Assembly: GCA_900074885.1 (NCBI GenBank)
Contig: FJUW01000004.1
Location: 2,516,578 to 2,580,577, forward strand
DNA: 64,000 bases
Reading direction: 5' to 3'
Origin: Rhynchosporium graminicola
Lineage: Eukaryota; Ascomycota; Leotiomycetes; Helotiales; Ploettnerulaceae
The first letter of the stretch is position 1, and the number at the start of each line of letters is the position of its first letter. Both the position numbers and the translations under genes were made by a program. Below the pieces are notes generated by a model. The model was not told the DNA's origin. It saw nothing but the letters and a program-made list of their open reading frames with translations, and ran no database searches. Shown one piece after another: positions 34,518 to 45,551 of the stretch.

Positions 34518-36051
34518 TCATTTATCATTGTTAACATCCCACATCTGATCCCCCAACTCAATCTCCCAAGGGACTTTCTCTGTGAAAGGCATCTTGTACG
34601 GCGGGTACTCGGGCCAGTTTTCCTTCATGATCTTTATCAGGCCATCGAATACGATTCTGTATCCGGATGGGCTGAGATGTAAACCTGTTTTGTTTACTCA
34701 TCAGCATACTCTTCCGACCTTATATTATATGACTTCCCTTCTATACTCATCCTGTGCTCTTGATGTCTCTTTCAAGCCTTTTCATGAGTGGTACAGGAGA
34801 GAGAAAAGGAAGGATAGGATAGCATAGCATGGGAGAAGATGAAGTAAACAAGGTGAACGTACCATCAAACAACAAGCCCTCCAATACCTCGTTCCTCTTC
34901 TCCGGATCCCCTCCCGGCATACTCTCCCCATCTCCTTCCTTCCCATCTCCTTTCCACCCCGTCTTCTCCATACACAAGCCCCAAGCATCTACAACCGGCA
35001 AGTTCGCTTCCCTCCCAACATCCTTCACAATCTCCGCGTATAATCTCGCATCAGCTGCTTTTCGTGTCACACTGGGAAATTCAAGAAATCAGTGCCTGGA
35101 ACCACCAAAAGTCTAGATTTTAACGATCAAAGTCATTTTAACTTCAAAACCAAGGAAGACGAAAAGATAGCATACCCCGTAGCACCCCATACTTTCATCA
35201 GATCCACTAACATCGATTCCTCGAATGGAGGCGGTGTTATCAAGATGATGTTTACAGGCGGGGAGTGCGATTTGATGAGTGGATGGTTGATTATCTCAAG
35301 GAGATTTTGTCGGAAGCGAGAGGGAGGAACGTATTGACCTTGTGTAGGATTGGTATTGGAGTCGTTGGCGCCGAACCAGATCGTCTGCGAGGGAGGGAGC
35401 GAAGTTAGTGATCTCATATACGGATTAATGTGATGTGGTGTACGATTTTGTGTTTTGGGAAATGAAGGGAGGGAGACGAATATGGAGAGGGTGACGGTGG
35501 ACTTACGAGGAATTTCACGGATGCTTGTTGAGGAGTCGGGAGAGCGCGTGTTATGATATCGAGGGCGTGATCGGTGTTATATCCCCTATACGTGTACACA
35601 AACACATGAAAATCTCCCCAACACGATACTCATTCAGCTTCCAGAAAGAAACACTCACGAGTATCCCCGGTTGATGACATCGAATCTTCTGACATAAGCT
35701 ATGTGAGATAATTCAGTAATGGATATCGAGAGTGATATGAGGGACGTGTATTTAAGGACGAGCGAAATGGAAAGAGAACCGATGGATTAAAACAATAATC
35801 AAAGGAGGAACACACCAGCCTGCAACTCAGCAGCCATTCCAAACCCCCTATCCTGATCACTTGCGCCCTGCGTGATACTATCCCCTGCACCACCAATCAC
35901 AACATCAGCCATTCAAGCTCCTCTCTGCATACATGCCTACAGAATACAGAGTTCAGAAAGACCAACCAAAGAGGATGAACTGCGGTAGAGGAGTCTATTT
36001 AACCTCTCAATCAGCACATACCGGGAATAAGTTGAACAGAGTACTTACCAT
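34518..36051 (-). CDS. SGNH esterase, IAH1-like
   Basis: Predicted 267-aa esterase related to yeast isoamyl acetate-hydrolysing esterase IAH1. Eight exons are needed: 36051-36049, 35994-35967, 35884-35816, 35698-35659, 35585-35507, 35384-35176, 35071-34863 and 34684-34518, all GT-AG and in frame. The first coding exon is just the ATG. SGNH blocks are complete: nucleophile Ser13 in FILFGDSITQ, Asn80 in IWFGANDS, and Asp212/His215 in DGLHLSPSGY. The order and the WPEYPP motif near the C-terminus fit the cytosolic IAH1 family; there is no signal peptide. It likely hydrolyses short-chain acetate esters. A shorter start at 35912 (MADVVIGGAGDS) would lose the conserved beta-strand before the GDS, so I prefer the model given. 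Confidence 0.86.
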
Positions 36052-36882
36052 GATTCTAAGTGGTAGGTGATTTTTCTGATCAAGGCAGGCAGGTAGGTCG
36101 GCAGTTGACAGGCTCCTTTCAATTCAAACACCTGAGAGGTATTTCCGAGGGTTTCTTCCCAATCTAGGATATCGCCGAACCAGAGACTAGGCAATGATAA
36201 CCCTTTCCAAACCTATCAGTCGTCTAAAACGGGATAAGCACGAAAGATATTGCTCCTAGGAAAGAGCCACGAGCTTCATACCTTACCTAGCTTGAGGTAA
36301 CAAAACGAAGCTAGAAGTGGGGGTTCAGCAGCGGGGTCCTGACCCACGTGACTAGGTAGCATTCATTGAACGAACCATCCGATTGAAGAAGCAACGATAC
36401 ATACCCATGTATCTATGTAGAAACCGAGGGGAAACCTTTGATGAACATTTAAATGTTCTTCTCATCTCCAATATCCTCGGTCGAAACTCGATTGCGCGCC
36501 AACAGCAGCTCCTTTGCATCATCTTCACCTGCACGTCCCCCCCCCCCCCAGGTACCCACCTAATCTTGATCTCGCTTAGTCGCCCAATATAGAGTAAAAT
36601 AAACCTGCTTCCTCTCATGATGTGCACTGGAGCCCATAATACTGAACATGGTTCTATGTTGATACTGACATAAACACAGCCTTACGAGTGCTTTCATCCA
36701 TCACCAATATCATAGGAGTTCAATTGATATAGAAGCTGTGCTGCGATCTGAGTGATATGTTTGTTTCAATTCATACTTCAGCTCCGATGCGTGCTCCATT
36801 GCGTTTTCCTAGGATATCGATACACCAAGAAACAGCCATCGCCTATCGTATACTTCCATTCGCCTCTTCCCCATCCTCTCAC
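36052..36882. other. Intergenic, esterase promoter side
   Basis: 831 bp between two minus-strand genes. It contains a 13-nt C homopolymer at 36537-36549. No gene seen. Confidence 0.5.
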
Positions 36883-39382
36883 TCACAAATTCACCCATCT
36901 CTGCCCACCCACCGCCACCAACCTATTAAACAACTCATCCCGTTCCGGCAATGCCGTAAACCTCCACATCTTCCCATTTGCATCCTCAACTTCCAAACTA
37001 GCCAATAAATCTTTCTCCTCACTCCAATTTACCGCCGTCTCGATAGCTTTACTCACGAACGCCGTTGCTCTTTTCAACTTCTGAATACCCTCGATATCGA
37101 TTTCGACCACTGGTGCTAATTCCTCCCTACCTATCTGTGGATCCAGTTTCTCATTTCTCGAGTCGCCGTTTCTCTCAGCCATCGATCGAGGATCTTTAGT
37201 CGTATACAACAATGTAGGTCTTTGAGTTTGATTTTGAACGATGCAGAGCCAGCCTTGCTTACCATCCAACCTCCCCTTAAAATGACTCGGGCCAGCATAT
37301 ACCAGATTCTCTCGCTTCGGCAAAACACCCAAATGACCTTTTGCTTTCTCACTCCCAGCTTTCGCGCGAACATGGTCGATAGCCAATTTCGTTTCTACAG
37401 CCCCCTTGGTATTGCCCTTGAAAATTCTCGTAATCTTTGATAAGTGCTTGTGCTTCGGCTCTTCCTTTTGCTGGGGTTCGGTGTCTGTATGCAATGCCGG
37501 CGCTTCCTGTATAGCGGAAAGTTTTGCTGCTGGTGATTCCCCGACTGGGAGGTCATTTAAGTTAACGGCTTGGTGCTGGTCGGCGTCTTTAGGATTGGAA
37601 GTTGGCACTGGTGGAATTGGCGTGTTGTGGACTTCGCCGATTCGGAGAAGGGTTAGCGTTAACTGGCTGTTAGTCGGGACTCCACGAAGAATATTACTAC
37701 GTATGTTAGCATATACCAATTAGACCCTTTGACTGTACGTACTTCTTGGGCTCGAGCATCTCTAGATAGTTAGGATAATTTCGATTCAACCACTCCAGTG
37801 CAGGAGTCAAAACTGGATCACCAAAGATACCAAGGCCAACCGCGAAACCAGCTCCTTTGTAAACCATATAGCTGGTGATGAAGAACGATCCTAGAAATAA
37901 TGGCAAGATAACAGCATCGATCCGTGCGAACGTGAGATTCGAGAAGGGTGGAGTTGAAGAAATAGCACTGGTCAAATCAGTATGTTCCCCCACCAGGAAA
38001 GTGCTCAACTCACTTTGCGAATCGCTCCCAGTTATCGACAATCTCGCCCACCACATGTGGGACCTTTTTCATAACCTTAGCCACAATTTCTGGATTGACT
38101 TTATTCCACAGGACCTCCTCCATCGGCTTCTGCGTCTGATCGACTTCACCAGTCGCATGTCCATCATCGGTCCCTGCTGCTTTGATGGCCTTGACTCCTT
38201 TTCGAATTGGCTTTGGGACTTTGCCTTCGAGTGGATCGCCATGACCCTCCTCCTTCTCATGCATGCCTACGGCTCGCTGAACCATATGTCGAACATTGCT
38301 AACGAAATTCGCGGCTTCTTCTTCGATGGCCTCGCCTTCTTGCTTCTCAGGGGCACCGGTCAAGCTGTCGACTGTACCTAGTTGACGTGATGCTGGATTC
38401 TGGAGACCGCCAGTATTCATGTTGACTAGGGCGCGAGGAGCCGGTGGAAATAGTGTGTCTCTTGCGGATGGAGATGAGATAATGAGCATTAGTGTTGCGA
38501 GAGTGAGGGGTATGAGCAGGTCAAGAACCCAGGCGAGAAAATAGACCTTTACCGGTCAGTACGTGTTCGGAATGGTATTAAAGATATAACGCACTGTGCA
38601 GAAGGCCGAAGTCCTTCTCGTCTCTTTCCATGATCGGAGACGAGACACCTGTTTCCCAAAACTTGCCATATCAAGCACAATACTGAGGTACAGTCTTTGG
38701 AGATGAAGTGGTAGTTTATCATTCGTATATTCATCGCTCCAAGCTTCATTGAGGTCAAGACCTCTAGCGACGTGTGGAGGTACAGCTTGAACTGCAAAGA
38801 CATCCTGATCAAAAGTTAGCGTACAGCTCCGACCATGCAAGAGACTTTTCCAAATCCTACCTTGTTGAATCGTCTAATCATGGCAAACAAATGCCCATTC
38901 GTAATTCCCCCGATCAATGGATCTGGAATCTCCAAATTTGGCCTATGCCAACCAATATCCCTCACCTCACCACGAACCTGTCCATTCCCATCTTGCAAGG
39001 CACCATTGACCTCAGAACTATGAGCCAAATCATGACTATCAGCCTCGAAGCTTTGGGTGATGTCGTGCGTCGTCTGCTGAATCGCAGGAACGGGATTTAT
39101 ATCGGCCATTGACTGTTGAACCTTCGCTATGGGAGCTGCATATACTGGTTGATCATCTGCAATAGCCGCAAGGGCATCTGGCAACCGCTCTTTCTCGAAC
39201 TTCTCAGGGTTAAAGGGATCGAATTCACTAGGTTGACGCTGAAGATGACCCTTTTCCACTGACTGGTATTCTGCCGTGGGCGTATGGGCAAGATTCTGGC
39301 CCGATGGCGGGGGAATGTGTACTGTTGTTGACATTTTGACGGCAGAGAACGGATCTTGAGGTGCGAAGTCTACCAACGACAT
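36883..39382 (-). CDS. DUF3292-family membrane protein
   Basis: Predicted 767-aa protein of the fungal DUF3292 type. Exons 39382-38861, 38804-38595, 38546-38014, 37967-37743 and 37696-36883; introns 46-56 nt, GT-AG. An N-terminal 150-residue polar region is followed by IPDPLIGGITNGHLFAMIRRFN. Hydrophobic segments are VYFLAWVLDLLIPLTLATLM (after exon 2) and a hairpin including AVILPLFLGSFFITSYMVYK and AGFAVGLGIFGDP. Between them is a soluble stretch with HMVQRAVGMHEKEEGHGD. The cytosolic C-terminal 270 residues include a PH-like segment (HFKGRLDGKQGWLCIVQNQT, then LLYTTKDPRSM and LASLEVEDANGKMWRFTALPE). No function is established. A second ATG at 39334 (MSTTVHIPPP) is a possible alternative start. 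Confidence 0.85.
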
Positions 39383-40309
39383 ACAGTATTGACTGGCGGG
39401 GAAGGGATATCTTTATCTAGGTGGACATGTGCATGAGAGGGAGGAAGGGATGTCCTGATGGGGGCTGGGGTCGTCATTACATGTCATATTCAGGTTTGCT
39501 GCCACCGAACACTGCATAGAAACCATCCCGCAAACCTGAAAGTGAAAAGCCACAGCCTTAGCCATGAGTTGTGGAACGCACTTGCCTGATTCTGATTCTA
39601 ATTCTAATTCTTTTATCCAGCTTCTAGCTTAGTCACAAGTGGCATTGGCATCGCGCCTTCCGCTGTCAACCCCAATTCTTGCATTGATTGGTTCATGACG
39701 ACCAGCGGCGCAAGCGTTTCGAGAGTCGAAAAGAGGGGAGGGACCATTTGCTCCGTCCGATTCAAGCTCCCGCCTCCGCCTCCGCCTCCGCCTCCGCAAA
39801 TGTCAATTACTAGCTTCTTCGATCGAGCGCTTCGATTGGCTGGATGTTTCTTGTGGCGCATAGTGTATCAAGGTTGGGGATTTTGCGGCTGTTTGCGTGC
39901 GGAGGTGATTGGTCAATGGAAGAAAGACCCTGACGTGGAGGCATTTGATGCTTAAACCGATGACCGCACGAATTGCCCAAGCTTCCTTCCTTCACCTTTA
40001 AGCGAAGAGAGATAGATGAATGTGGGTTATTTCCTGCATGAGTGCATTTGACATGTGCCTCCCCTTTCTTTGATGAAACAAGGCTGTGCCTTCTAGCATC
40101 TGTGAATGACTGAGATGACTTACGAGCACCTATCTAACGTAGCATAAAAGAAACTGTGTTCCCAAGTGGATCTCAAAAATAAAAACATCAACGACAAAAC
40201 CTCAACCCACTCTTGAATCCCCTCCCAAATCAAAACAACCAATTCAAGTACAGAACAATCAAAAAAGAAATCCCCTCCGCAAACTCCTCCTCTACAACCA
40301 TCCAACATC
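39383..40309. other. Intergenic
   Basis: 927 bp between divergent genes, holding both promoters. It includes a CCGCCT-type hexanucleotide run at about 39769-39797 that yields spurious poly-Pro and poly-Gly frames. The last 150 bp are CT/CA-rich, like a leader of an expressed gene. Confidence 0.5.
39769..39797. repeat. GCCTCC microsatellite
   Basis: About 29 bp of imperfect CCGCCT repeats. Confidence 0.85.
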
Positions 40310-40651
40310 ATGCAACTCCACGCCGTCGCCTTGGCGCTCCTCCTCTCTGCTGCTGCCAATGCTCAGTTTGCCTCCCTCACCTCTTCCCTGGGCAACGCAG
40401 TCGAATCAAAGCTCACCTCCAAGGCCAGCGCGGCAGCCTCATCCTTCGCCGCTACCTACTCTGGTCCCGGTGCTGGAATCGTCTCGTCGGTGGTCTCCAA
40501 CCCATCCGGTGTCATGTCGATTGCCTCCAAGGCTTCGAGTTTGGCGGCTGGTGCTACAAGTACGGCGGGTGCGCAGGTTAAGCAGGCTGGCTTGGGTGCG
40601 GGTGCGGGTTTGGGTGCAGTGGCTGTCGCGGGTCTGTGGGCTGTGGTTTAG
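40310..40651 (+). CDS. Small secreted Ala/Ser-rich protein, probably GPI-anchored
   Basis: Single-exon 113-aa product. The signal peptide is MQLHAVALALLLSAAANA with QFASLTSSLG after the likely cleavage site. The mature part is Ala, Ser and Gly-rich without cysteine. The C-terminus (GLGAGAGLGAVAVAGLWAVV) is a hydrophobic tail ending the protein, as in GPI-attachment signals, with small residues (TSTAGAQ) just before it. I do not recognise a family. It is probably a cell-wall or plasma-membrane surface protein. The CA-rich leader before the ATG and the TATA-rich 3' region support a real, expressed gene. No introns are needed. Confidence 0.7.
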   Translation: MQLHAVALALLLSAAANAQFASLTSSLGNAVESKLTSKASAAASSFAATYSGPGAGIVSSVVSNPSGVMSIASKASSLAAGATSTAGAQVKQAGLGAGAGLGAVAVAGLWAVV

Positions 40652-40673
40652 GGTGAGAATGTTGGAAAGATGA

Positions 40674-40697
40674 TATATATATATATATATATATATA
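40674..40697. repeat. (TA)n microsatellite
   Basis: About 24 bp of TA dinucleotides just downstream of the small surface-protein gene, in its probable 3' UTR. Confidence 0.9.
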
Positions 40698-40777
40698 CGG
40701 GAAGGATGCAAGGCAGGGAGGGAGGGAGGGGGCTTTGGTGAAAGCTTGGGTATAGATCATTGAGGGGGGTTTATTGG

Positions 40778-40850
40778 AGTATGGATGGAGTATGGATGGA
40801 CTATGGATGGACTATGGATGGACTATGGATGGACTATGGATGGATGGAGT
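40778..40850. repeat. ATGGATGGACT minisatellite
   Basis: Six to seven tandem copies of an 11-12 bp unit (TATGGATGGAC/G) downstream of the surface-protein gene. Confidence 0.9.
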
Positions 40851-40855
40851 CTGGA

Positions 40856-41373
40856 TTTCCATGGGGGGAGATGGCTTCTAATAAAGTCATGCTAAACTTG
40901 AAGACAGCTAGCTAACTGGCACTCTGCGATGCACTTTTGCATGATTTATCTAAACTTCAAATCGAGTGGTCTCAGCTACCTCACCTCTCTTAAAACCCCG
41001 TTTTTCCAATTGTCCATTCTCCCATAGTAAAGAAATATGTGAAAGTGGATGATCCTCACCCCGCATTTCACTCTGATCTAGATCTCTCTCTTCTCTTTAT
41101 TTTGGTGCAACCTCGCTTAACCGTCATGACGTAACGCTCATGGGGAAAGTGCTCCGTCAGTCGATAAACACTTATTTTCATTGGTCGGTCCAAAGGCATA
41201 CAAACAAATGAGGTAAGTACCTCAAGAAAGCCTCTCTCATCTTTAAGAAAGAAAATATCTACCTTTCTTCTCCTTCTCCTTCTCCTCCAGCTTTGCATTC
41301 CATTTTCTCAACCCCACATCAAGCTCGACACAAAACTACCAACTAACTCGATTACAAGCAAGAACTCGCAACC
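40856..41373. other. Intergenic, promoter of the DUF2231 gene
   Basis: 518 bp with a TTCTCCTTCTCC pyrimidine tract near 41268-41287 and a CA-rich leader before the next ATG. No gene seen. Confidence 0.5.
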
Positions 41374-42047
41374 ATGCCTTCAATCGTTGATATCGGTTTG
41401 GGAAAGGTTGGAAGCAATAGGTAGGTCACATTTCTCAAACACAAGATGCGATAACATAATTAACACGCCGCAGCCACCCAATCCACCCCTCAACAGTCCA
41501 TCTCCCAATCGCCTTTCTGCTCGCCGGCTCCGGGCTTGACATCCTCAGCTACTTCACAACTCACTCCGCCTTCCTCCTTTCCACCGTCACCAGCCTTTCC
41601 TCAATCTTCACCCGAAACGCAACCCCAATCGGTGTTCTTTACCACCTCTCACTCTTCTCTTACGCTTCCACTATCGCTGGCATATTCACCTCCTTCCCAG
41701 CCATCACCTCCGGCCTCTTCGAGTTCTACGACCTCGTCCAAACCCATGGCTTGGATTTCTCAAATCAGAAGATCAAGATCACTTCTATCCACGCTGCACT
41801 CAATGATGTGGCTCTCTTCGGTGCTGTGTACAATGTGATCAGCAGATATGGTCGCGAGGCTTGGATTTCGAACGGCAAGAACACCCTGGTTAGTATGGCA
41901 CTGTTTGGTGGTATGGGATATGCGGCTTTCCTTGGAGGCGGATTGGTGTATACACATGGTGTTGGAGTCCAGAGAATGGGGAAGGGGAAGGAGGAGAAAG
42001 AAGCTGGTAGGGTTAAGGAGATTGCTGAGGCGAAGAAGGAGTTGTGA
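41374..42047 (+). CDS. DUF2231-type integral membrane protein
   Basis: Predicted 206-aa protein; exons 41374-41420 and 41474-42047, intron 53 nt. The junction creates SHPIHPSTVHLPIAFLLAG, the HP-x-HP-x-V-H-x-P-I-A motif that defines DUF2231. Four hydrophobic segments are visible: the one just named, GVLYHLSLFSYASTIAGIFT, IHAALNDVALFGAVYNVIS and LVSMALFGGMGYAAFLGGGL. The C-terminal 35 residues are Lys/Glu-rich and probably cytoplasmic (KGKEEKEAGRVKEIAEAKKE). Conserved His residues in the motif could bind metal or haem, but no function is known for the fungal members. Start ATG is the first in a typical fungal leader (CGCAACCATG). Confidence 0.82.
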
Positions 42048-43598
42048 TTGCCTACTTGAGACTTCAACACAAGTGGTCTCAATTTGAAGGAGATTGGTGC
42101 CTAGATTTCCTCTAGTACGACGATGTTGCATATTTTACTGTCTAGATGTAGTCTTTGATAATTTGAGACTTGTCGCCCTTTGCCCTGCGCATCTCAGATG
42201 CGATTGCTTATGAAGAATTGAATGGCAGTTGCGTCAAAACTTATTCCGGTGTGCATGCTGTCTCTGAGAATGCGGCCTGAACCCAACTTTGTTCAGCCAA
42301 TCAAGAATTGACGAAATAAAAACGCGATGGCGTGAGAGATCCCAAAGCGTGACAGCCACTCGAGTAGCGCCCAGCCTACCCAAAGAACAAAGCCATTACG
42401 AATCAATCCCAGCCTCATCTCTCTCTTGAGATACCACCTAGCTTATAGATCTCCTCCATTAACATATAACGGTACCTAGATACAAGTCCCTAAAATCCCC
42501 ACACAATCAAAATCACCCCCACAGATCCCCCAAAGTCCCATCCTCCCATCCTCCTCCCTCCAAAACCCAAAGAAAAACCCTTCTGACTTCCTCCTTCAAC
42601 TCACCCACAACCGCTTGTCTACCCCGAACATGTACCTACCTGCCTAAGCTAAGCTACCTGACCGAAAAGTCTCGTGCGGTACAGTACAGGCTCCCGGGCG
42701 CAACGAGGCAGTCAGTCAGTCAGTCAACTTTTTTGACCATATACAAGGTAGCATACGGGTATACTACCTACCCCTTCCCACGACAAACAAGCCAAGGCCA
42801 CGAGATCCTACGTACGATACAGACACACACACGACACCCTCTGTCTCGGGTAATCAAATCAAATCAAAGCAACGAGAGAGAGGTGTTGTTGATTATCACC
42901 CAAGGTAGGTAGGTAGGTAGACACCTATGGAATATCCATATCAAATCCAAGCTAAGCTAAGCTTCTCGTTAACATCCATACCAGGTATGCATTAACTATC
43001 TCGGCTTGGGACCGGGACGGGGGACGGCGGATGGTGGTGGTGAGCTGATTCTCGGATCCCAAGTCAGCCAGCCACGGGTGAAAACAAAAACAAAAACAAA
43101 AACAAAATCACGCAACGTGCGTAGAGGATTGGGAATAGAAAATTTCGATTCGACGGGATGGGATTGGATCGGATCTCATCTCTGGTATTGCCAAGGTAGG
43201 TAAAGTAATGGCATTCTCCGATTCCGTTTTTTTAGGGGGGGCAGTCTGGATTAAGGGAGAAGAATTTACGGTTGATGGGAGATGTTCTTGGCTGATTTCA
43301 AGAAGGGAAAGAGAGAAAGAGAGGAGGAGGAGACAGAAAGGAAGAAAAATTGTCAATCGGAGGTAATAGATTCTCATTCATCGAAGTGGATATCAATGTC
43401 ATAAGACATCGTGATGACTTCTCCTGATGGTCTGTCACGTGTCAGAAATCGAGCGCCCTCATGCACTTAAGTATGTGAGAGTCATTATGAGCCTGCATAA
43501 CTTACTTCCACGCTTTGGTTAAAGAAAATCCCTAATCTACATGTAGGAATTATTCCTGGGAACCTACAGTAGAGAAAGACACAGATCACTTCTAAACC
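42048..43598. other. 1.5-kb intergenic with simple repeats
   Basis: No gene supported. It contains AGTC repeats at 42706-42725, TAGG repeats at about 42904-42920, AAAAAC repeats at 43080-43107 and GAGAAAGA purine tracts near 43300-43340. Confidence 0.5.
43080..43107. repeat. (AAAAAC)n microsatellite
   Basis: Four to five copies of the hexamer AAAAAC/ACAAAA. Confidence 0.85.
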
Positions 43599-44295
43599 AT
43601 GTCTGCAGAATCACCACCCAAAATCCTCCTCCAGACTCCCGGCCCCTCGATATTCTAGGATCCTACAAGCTCGACCTCCTGCAGACTCGCAATCCCCTGT
43701 TGTCCCGTGAATACTCCTGAAATCCCTCACCGTCCGCGCCACCGTATTTGTGGATAAGCAAAAAGCTGTCCTGCTGAAACACTATATTGATAGAGATGAT
43801 GCCCGATCATGCTGCATGGTTCTCTACTCCCCAGAACCGAAAAATCGTCCTGTCGGAACGGTTCGTCTAGTGCCCTCACCGCATCATCCTCATCCTGTTG
43901 AAGGGGCCAGATATGAAGCGCCAGACGAAGACGGTCTGGCGTTTACGGCCAGAGAATTGTTCTTGGCTCCCTTGCCAAAGTATACCAATGATAGATCAAC
44001 AAGTCTACATGATGGTGTAAAGCCGTTCGTGAAACTCGGTCGGCTTTGTGTCATGGAGAAATGTCGTGGGAGGCAGTGTGCTGTCTGGCTGGTGCAGAGG
44101 ATGCTGCAATGGGCAGTGGCTAGTCCGGGGTTTGCTTGTGCTGGAGATGGGAGGCAGTGGAAAGGCTTGGTTGGTATACATGCCAATGTTGACGCGATCC
44201 GGACTTGGAAGAAGTGCGGATTCGAGGTTGATGAGGCGATGGGGGAATGGGGGAATGGTTCGAAGGCGGAATGCGACCTTGCGGGATGTTTTTGA
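43599..44295 (+). pseudogene. GNAT-family N-acetyltransferase with disrupted 5' end
   Basis: The body is an open frame from 43711 to 44295 encoding a GNAT fold: TVRATVFVDKQKAV, then CMVLYSPEPKNRPVGTVRLV, KLGRLCVMEKCRGRQCAVWL (acetyl-CoA loop) and LVGIHANVDAIRTWKKCGFE. This is the order of the fungal GNAT proteins with a VFVDEQ motif. The N-terminus is broken: ATG 43599 starts MSAESPPKILLQTPGP, the expected family start, but reaches TAG 18 codons later. The other frame (RILQARPPADSQSPVVP) meets a TGA at 43708-43710 directly before the intact body. No GT-AG intron fits. Either one frameshift plus a nonsense change, or sequence errors. If translated, the first ATG in the body would lose the first conserved strand. 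Confidence 0.6.
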
Positions 44296-44504
44296 GACTA
44301 AATTTGAATGGTGACGAGATGACCTAGGAAAGTAATGTGCTGAGGAGGTTTTGGGGCCTTGATGTGAATACGATGCAGCTTCCACATCATGTGAGGATGG
44401 CATATTCCGATCGTTCCGCCCTTTTCCAATTGCAGTACTCCAAAGTCGTGAACGAACTGTGTAACATCTCTCGATCAAAGAAGTCGATTCCTCCAAGCAG
44501 CCCA

Positions 44505-45551
44505 TCAAGTAGCCGACGAAGAACCTGCAGCGTGGCTTATGAATCCATAAAGAAGACGACGGGTAGCCGCGCCGCGTGAAGACTCTCCATCCTCGCCCCC
44601 AGCCATATGCGTCAACTTCAGCTTCCCTTCTGTACCGAGCACAAAAGCACCACAAGCAATCCTCAAGATTTTGACCTTCTCGTGCCGTAAGTCCAGAGCC
44701 AAGTGGCCCTTGATGTATGTTGCCAAAGCGTCGAAGAACGGAGAATCAGTATCCTCTTGCCGTCCAATCATCTTGCCCCTCGCAATCATTCGAGGCAGAT
44801 CTTCTCGCGCAAGGTTGATTTCAACCGTCTTCAAAGCGGCAGATCCAACTGGGAGATCAAACCCAACAACCACAAGCGTCTCCTTGATTGTGTTCCTCAG
44901 TACCCGACTTCTTTCAATCATGTCCATAGGTTCTCCATCCTCGCCCATTGAGATATCCGCAACGTATCTCTCGAATGTGTCTATGAGGTACCTGCTCGGA
45001 AACTGCAATGGCGAAATCCGATTATCGAAAGTTTCCACCAAGAAGTTGACAAACACTTCCCGTAAAGATCCAGGCATTCTTGATAGCATCAATGGGAAGT
45101 TCTGGAAGCCAGCCGTCTCCTCTTTAAGTGTGACCATCGAAGTATCCGTATAATCACCCCGCTCGTCCCGCAGCAGAATCGCCTTATATGCCATCTTCTC
45201 GTACGTGACCGTGACTATCATTCCTCTGCAGGCAGCAAGGCTCATCGTCGTATCGTCGTTTGCCATCTCCGTCTCATCTTCTGCGCTCCAGGTCTCTTCT
45301 TCAGGTAAGAGTCGCCATGTCACGGTCTGCAGGGCGCCGACGCGTGCAAGCGCATCGTCTTCTTGTCCTAACCCAACTCGTACTCCGCGCAGGACTTCTC
45401 CAGCAAGAATATCATGGAATTGCCGTGCTAGTTCGCGCAGTCTGGAGTTGCTAAGTGTCTCATTGCTGCCTGTGTGTAGAGGAGATAATCGGTAGAGAGA
45501 GAACGTCGTGTTGTAAAGGGGGTAAACTTGGTTGGGAATTTCGGGCGCCAT
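44505..45551 (-). CDS. fta1: Kinetochore protein Fta1/CENP-L
   Basis: Single-exon 348-aa protein. The N-terminus YPLYNTTFSLYRLSPLHTG followed by LAGEVLRGVRVGL is the recognisable start of the fungal Sim4-complex subunit Fta1, the CENP-L orthologue, which with CENP-N binds CENP-A nucleosomes as part of the inner kinetochore. Length fits the family. No membrane segment or signal. The body includes MIVTVTYEKMAYKAILLRDE and FPSRYLIDTFERYVADISMG. It is convergent with the broken acetyltransferase gene, only 209 bp away. I identify it from the N-terminal motif and overall layout; a profile search would settle it. Confidence 0.78.
   Translation of the reverse strand: MAPEIPNQVYPLYNTTFSLYRLSPLHTGSNETLSNSRLRELARQFHDILAGEVLRGVRVGLGQEDDALARVGALQTVTWRLLPEEETWSAEDETEMANDDTTMSLAACRGMIVTVTYEKMAYKAILLRDERGDYTDTSMVTLKEETAGFQNFPLMLSRMPGSLREVFVNFLVETFDNRISPLQFPSRYLIDTFERYVADISMGEDGEPMDMIERSRVLRNTIKETLVVVGFDLPVGSAALKTVEINLAREDLPRMIARGKMIGRQEDTDSPFFDALATYIKGHLALDLRHEKVKILRIACGAFVLGTEGKLKLTHMAGGEDGESSRGAATRRLLYGFISHAAGSSSAT

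Noticed and set aside
39613..39861. 82-codon frame with a poly-Gly run (and opposite-strand poly-Pro frame)
   Set aside because: The run is the translation of the CCGCCT microsatellite. Flanking residues show no motif and there is no plausible promoter or splice context.
44005..44655. 216-codon minus-strand frame
   Set aside because: Shadow of the acetyltransferase remnant and the end of the Fta1 gene; no motif.
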